From the NCBI GenBank assembly GCA_003450555.1, contig DMFQ01000407.1, forward strand, positions 11,189 to 19,330: 8,142 nt of DNA, in the 5' to 3' direction. The translations under genes were made by a program, and so were the position numbers. Shown in pieces: positions 6,223-8,142 of the stretch. Within the stretch, counting starts at the first letter, position 1. Each line of letters opens with the position of its first letter. The stretch is from Ktedonobacter sp. Lineage in GTDB: Bacteria > Chloroflexota > Ktedonobacteria > Ktedonobacterales > Ktedonobacteraceae. The notes beneath the pieces were generated by a model. It saw nothing but the letters and a program-made list of their open reading frames with translations. It made no database searches and was not told the origin of the DNA.

Positions 6223-6281
6223 AGCTTTCTCAGGGGTACGCGCTCTACAATAGAGTAAAGAGCCTACCTCTGAGAGTAGCT
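6223..6281 (+). repeat. Long imperfect hairpin after lexA
   Basis: TCTCAGGGGTA (6228-6238) pairs with TACCTCTGAGA (6265-6275) over 11 positions with one G-T pair. AGCT at 6223-6226 and 6278-6281 extends the stem past a small internal loop. Inside, either CTCTA/TAGAG (6243-6255) or GCTCT/AGAGC (6242-6263) can pair. The element begins 30 bases after the lexA stop. The T content afterwards (TTGTTCTGTTGTT) is interrupted, so terminator function is possible but not clear. Confidence 0.45.
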
Positions 6282-6336
6282 TGTTCTGTTGTTGCCTTCT
6301 CTATCCGCTAAAAGTACTAAATGCTACTGCCTTTTT

Positions 6337-6360
6337 TACATGTTTTGGCATGTATTTTTG
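6337..6360 (+). terminator. Possible weak rho-independent terminator
   Basis: TACATG (6337-6342), loop TTTTGG, CATGTA (6349-6354), then TTTTT. The stem is only six AT-rich pairs. A T-run also precedes the stem, so it could work weakly in rightward transcription from lexA. Confidence 0.3.
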
Positions 6361-6369
6361 TCCTGAAGC

Positions 6370-6419
6370 CTCAATTATCCTCAATTTCTCTTGTACTCTG
6401 TACTCAATTGTGGTATATT
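6370..6419 (+). promoter_or_regulatory. Promoter of the membrane-anchored protein gene, with direct repeats
   Basis: TTGTAC (6391-6396), 17 bases, TATATT (6414-6419) gives a plausible sigma-70 promoter with a start near 6426 and a leader of about 135 bases. CTCAATT occurs three times (6370, 6380, 6403), the first two exactly ten bases apart and just upstream of the -35 box. TGTACTC is repeated head to tail at 6392-6405, across the -35 box and spacer. The layout suggests a bound regulator. Confidence 0.5.
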
Positions 6420-6480
6420 CATGGTACGAGACTTTCTTTATAGCAATGTAATGCATTTCGTGATAACTCGTTAAATCTAT

Positions 6481-6541
6481 GAAAGCACTGGTAAGAAAGC
6501 ACTCGCGTCATTGTACCTCTTGGCCGTAGTCAGTCAGAGGT
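6481..6541 (+). repeat. Leader direct repeat and small stem
   Basis: GAAAGCACT occurs at 6481-6489 and 6495-6503, a 14-base period. Further on, ACCTCT (6515-6520) pairs with AGAGGT (6536-6541) around a 15-base loop, ending nine bases before the GGAG ribosome site at 6551. Both lie in the predicted untranslated leader of the following gene. Confidence 0.4.
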
Positions 6542-6561
6542 TTCCAGAATGGAGATAGTTG

Positions 6562-7764
6562 ATGAGAGCTGCCGCTGTGGCCTTGGTGTTGATTGTTGGA
6601 GCTGCAGTAGTCCTCTGGTATGGTAACACGTTGAATTCATTAGTTCTTGGTGGTTTGATAGGTGGATTGGCGGCTTTGCTCCTAAGCATTCCGATTTCCC
6701 TGCTCTTATTCTCCTACTTTTCTCATCGTCATGAAGATCAACTCAGGGAAGAAGTCCGAGAAGAAATGTCCCTGTCGCAGATCCATGCGTTCCAGGAGTA
6801 CCTTGAGGCCCCAGAAGAAGACGCATACGAAGCCGAAGTTCCGATGCTTCCGCCAGTAGCATACGAACAGGACGATTATAGAACATCGACAGGACGAAAT
6901 CTCGTTCCGTCTCATCAGGTCATGCCATCTGCCAGGCGCAGCCTACCAGCATCAGAGAACCAGGTTTCTCGTCAACGCACCACTGAATATCCCCTTCGTC
7001 CAGTACGACCAGCAAATTCTGCCTCTTTAACACCACCAGGAAGAGGTTCGCGTCATCCCAATCCTTCACGCCAGCAGCGCTATCCGGGCTTCCCTGGCTA
7101 TCAGCCAACCGCCCCTCGCGCTTTGCAGCAGCACCGGACAGCCGCTTTACGCGCTGCACGTCAAGAAGCTGCGCAACAGTATATCGATGATGATCTTGAA
7201 GTGTATCCGACTAGTACATCTAAAAGGGTTCCAGCAGTTCGCCCTGTGCAAAACCTGGTCCCGCAACAGTACCGACCCAGGGTAAATCGACCTGCTCAAA
7301 AACTCAATCCACAGTCTGCCGACCAGTATCGCCCGAAGCGCACCGTTGATGGTTCTTCAGTGCCTCCTGGCAATAATCGTGCCTTACCAGGTGCTGGGGA
7401 GAGCTTTGCCAACCGAGCCTCTCAGGATGCAAATTATCGATCTCCAGATCAACATACCGATCAATTCGGCAGGCGAAATTCCCAGACCGATCAGTTTCGT
7501 CAGCCAACGGGACCCGCGCCACGCGCTCCCCAAACCGATCAAATTCGACGACCATCGGGACCTGCAATGCGTAATCCCCAGGTCGAAGCTCAGCGCCGCA
7601 ATCCTGATGTCATAACCGGTAGTCTCCAGAATCCTATGATACGGCGTGCACCCTACATGTATGAAGATGATCCCCTCCGTTATGAACTGGCTCAACAGAT
7701 AGATGGCCAGTCAGTACAACGCCGAGCCTCCCGCTACCAGGATGACGAGGACCAGGAAGACTAA
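6562..7764 (+). CDS. Membrane-anchored protein with long disordered Pro/Gln/Arg-rich tail, function unknown
   Basis: The product has 400 residues and I do not recognise a family. Two hydrophobic helices lie near residues 3-20 and 26-52, separated by a short polar turn (WYGNTLNS), so both termini probably face the same side. By the positive HRHEDQLR stretch after helix 2, the tail is likely cytoplasmic. Residues about 70-100 are acidic (APEEDAYEAE). From about 105 to 390 the protein is low complexity, rich in Pro, Gln, Arg, Asn and Ser, with recurring QYRP and RPxQ motifs and a 16-residue tandem repeat (308-339). It ends in an acidic cluster (YQDDEDQED). ATG 6562 is chosen because GGAG lies seven bases upstream; TTG 6559 in frame is too close. 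No catalytic motif is seen. Such a tail may be a scaffold or an interaction surface, but this is inference. Rightward neighbour: a DedA-family gene, with its own promoter. Confidence 0.8.
   Translation: MRAAAVALVLIVGAAVVLWYGNTLNSLVLGGLIGGLAALLLSIPISLLLFSYFSHRHEDQLREEVREEMSLSQIHAFQEYLEAPEEDAYEAEVPMLPPVAYEQDDYRTSTGRNLVPSHQVMPSARRSLPASENQVSRQRTTEYPLRPVRPANSASLTPPGRGSRHPNPSRQQRYPGFPGYQPTAPRALQQHRTAALRAARQEAAQQYIDDDLEVYPTSTSKRVPAVRPVQNLVPQQYRPRVNRPAQKLNPQSADQYRPKRTVDGSSVPPGNNRALPGAGESFANRASQDANYRSPDQHTDQFGRRNSQTDQFRQPTGPAPRAPQTDQIRRPSGPAMRNPQVEAQRRNPDVITGSLQNPMIRRAPYMYEDDPLRYELAQQIDGQSVQRRASRYQDDEDQED
7453..7578 (+). repeat. Tandem 48-bp coding repeat (TDQ motif)
   Basis: Two adjacent 16-residue units, QTDQFRQPTGPAPRAP (7483-7530) and QTDQIRRPSGPAMRNP (7531-7578), share 10 of 16 residues. 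A shorter unit HTDQFGRRNS precedes them (7453-7482). ACCGATCA recurs at 7456, 7486 and 7534. The pattern points to local duplication followed by divergence. Confidence 0.75.
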
Positions 7765-7862
7765 TCTTCCTTAGGGTATTCAGACGATTAATGACCTATT
7801 CCTATTCTCCCTCTTTCGCCCCAGCAGGGAGTTAAAAAACTCTGTGAATTTGTACTATATCC

Positions 7863-7892
7863 CTGGCACCCCTGTAAGAAATGTGCTAGTAT
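7863..7892 (+). promoter_or_regulatory. Promoter of the DedA-family gene
   Basis: CTGGCA (7863-7868), 18 bases, TAGTAT (7887-7892), with TGC directly before the -10 box making an extended -10. A start near 7899 leaves a leader of about 35 bases. The spacer since 7764 has no good terminator; GAGTT/AACTC around 7829-7842 is a short stem only. Confidence 0.45.
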
Positions 7893-7918
7893 GGGACACA
7901 AATGCACATAAAATGCTT

Positions 7919-7925
7919 AAGGAGG
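7919..7925 (+). promoter_or_regulatory. Strong ribosome binding site AAGGAGG deciding a TTG start
   Basis: A full consensus Shine-Dalgarno sequence ends eight bases before TTG 7934. An in-frame ATG at 7913 lies upstream of it and has no ribosome site of its own, so initiation at TTG is favoured. Confidence 0.75.
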
Positions 7926-7933
7926 CTACCTCA

Positions 7934-8142
7934 TTGTTAACTAATCTAACACAAGCAATAACAGTATGGATTTACAATCTCTATGGATTTACCGGCCTGG
8001 CTGGCATCGTGCTCGCCATGGCTATCGAGAGTTGTTGCATTCCCCTACCGAGTGAAATAGTCATGCCCATAGCCGGCATCATCGTCGGTAGTTACTATAC
8101 ATCAAATCCGCTCCACCTACCCGGCACAAGCCCATCATTTCC
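7934..8142 (+). CDS. DedA-family membrane protein, N-terminal part (cut by window end)
   Basis: The first 69 residues are visible; the frame is open at the window edge. LYGFTGLAGIVLAMAIESCCIPLPSEIVMPIAGIIVG contains the DedA/SNARE-associated family signature: a membrane helix, then Glu32 followed by PLPSE (37-41) entering the first re-entrant loop, then a hydrophobic GIIVG stretch. DedA proteins are inner-membrane transporters or scramblases, with members linked to undecaprenyl phosphate or phospholipid recycling, membrane potential and antibiotic tolerance; which type this is cannot be told from the N-terminus. Residues 54-69 (YYTSNPLHLPGTS) look like an inserted loop. The start is TTG with an ideal ribosome site. 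The preceding gene on the same strand ends 169 bases upstream, so a separate promoter is likely. Confidence 0.85.
   Translation, partial: MLTNLTQAITVWIYNLYGFTGLAGIVLAMAIESCCIPLPSEIVMPIAGIIVGSYYTSNPLHLPGTSPSF

Larger units (their letters stand above)
6193..6561 (+). other. 369-bp noncoding region after lexA
   Basis: No gene is supported. From left to right it holds a long imperfect hairpin (6223-6281), a weaker AT-rich hairpin with a T-run (6337-6360), a promoter with short direct repeats (6370-6419), and a leader with a nine-base direct repeat and a small stem (6481-6541) before the next gene. Confidence 0.6.

Noticed and set aside
7384..7695. 103-codon minus-strand frame opposite the repeat region
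   Set aside because: It arises from the low-complexity repetitive coding sequence on the other strand.
7864..7878. TGGCAC resembling a sigma-54 -24 box
   Set aside because: No TTGC at the required -12 spacing follows; an extended -10 sigma-70 promoter explains the region better.
1..8142. Search for a novel defence, mobile or biosynthetic system
   Set aside because: The genes are mostly housekeeping or isolated membrane proteins; no transposase, integrase, nuclease-toxin pair, CRISPR repeats or reverse transcriptase is visible.

Overview
This window looks like chromosome from a moderate-GC bacterium, most likely a member of the Chloroflexota close to Ktedonobacteria. That placement rests on protein style (LexA, a DUF6483-type protein, YggT and DedA membrane proteins, long Pro/Gln/Arg-rich tails) and not on a marker-gene comparison, so treat it as moderate confidence. 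It is mostly housekeeping DNA. I see no mobile element, CRISPR array, rRNA or tRNA gene, and no defence or biosynthetic cluster.

Left part (1-2500, minus strand): gltX (glutamyl-tRNA synthetase) is followed 48 bp downstream by a small DUF6483-like helical protein, probably as one transcript. A weak hairpin near position 30 may end it. Middle left (2431-3834, plus strand): lysA (diaminopimelate decarboxylase) is divergent from gltX and has a good sigma-70 type promoter. Its first 59 codons lie in a different frame from the other 383; the join is a TTTTGA run at 2679-2684. As written, the gene is therefore frameshifted, and an annotation that begins at the internal ATG 2653 misses the real N-terminus.

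Centre (3926-5141): a GTAGGGGCG-type palindrome precedes a YggT-family membrane protein with an unusually long proline-rich N-terminus. This gene converges, with a 4-bp gap, on a DUF151/bifunctional-nuclease gene. The 415-bp gap between that gene and lexA carries several inverted repeats, three of them perfect and compact, and a strong lexA promoter. LexA itself looks intact and able to self-cleave (Ala85-Gly86, Ser119, Lys161).

Right part (6193-8142, plus strand): a 369-bp noncoding stretch holds a long imperfect hairpin after lexA, a promoter decorated with short direct repeats, and a structured leader. It leads into a gene for a two-helix membrane-anchored protein with a long disordered Pro/Gln/Arg-rich tail containing a 16-residue tandem repeat. 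The window ends inside a DedA-family membrane protein gene that probably starts at TTG.

The genes do not form one pathway. The points worth a second look are the lysA frameshift, the inverted-repeat-rich bfn/lexA spacer, the repeats around the 6.4-kb promoter, and the two uncharacterised membrane proteins with disordered tails.
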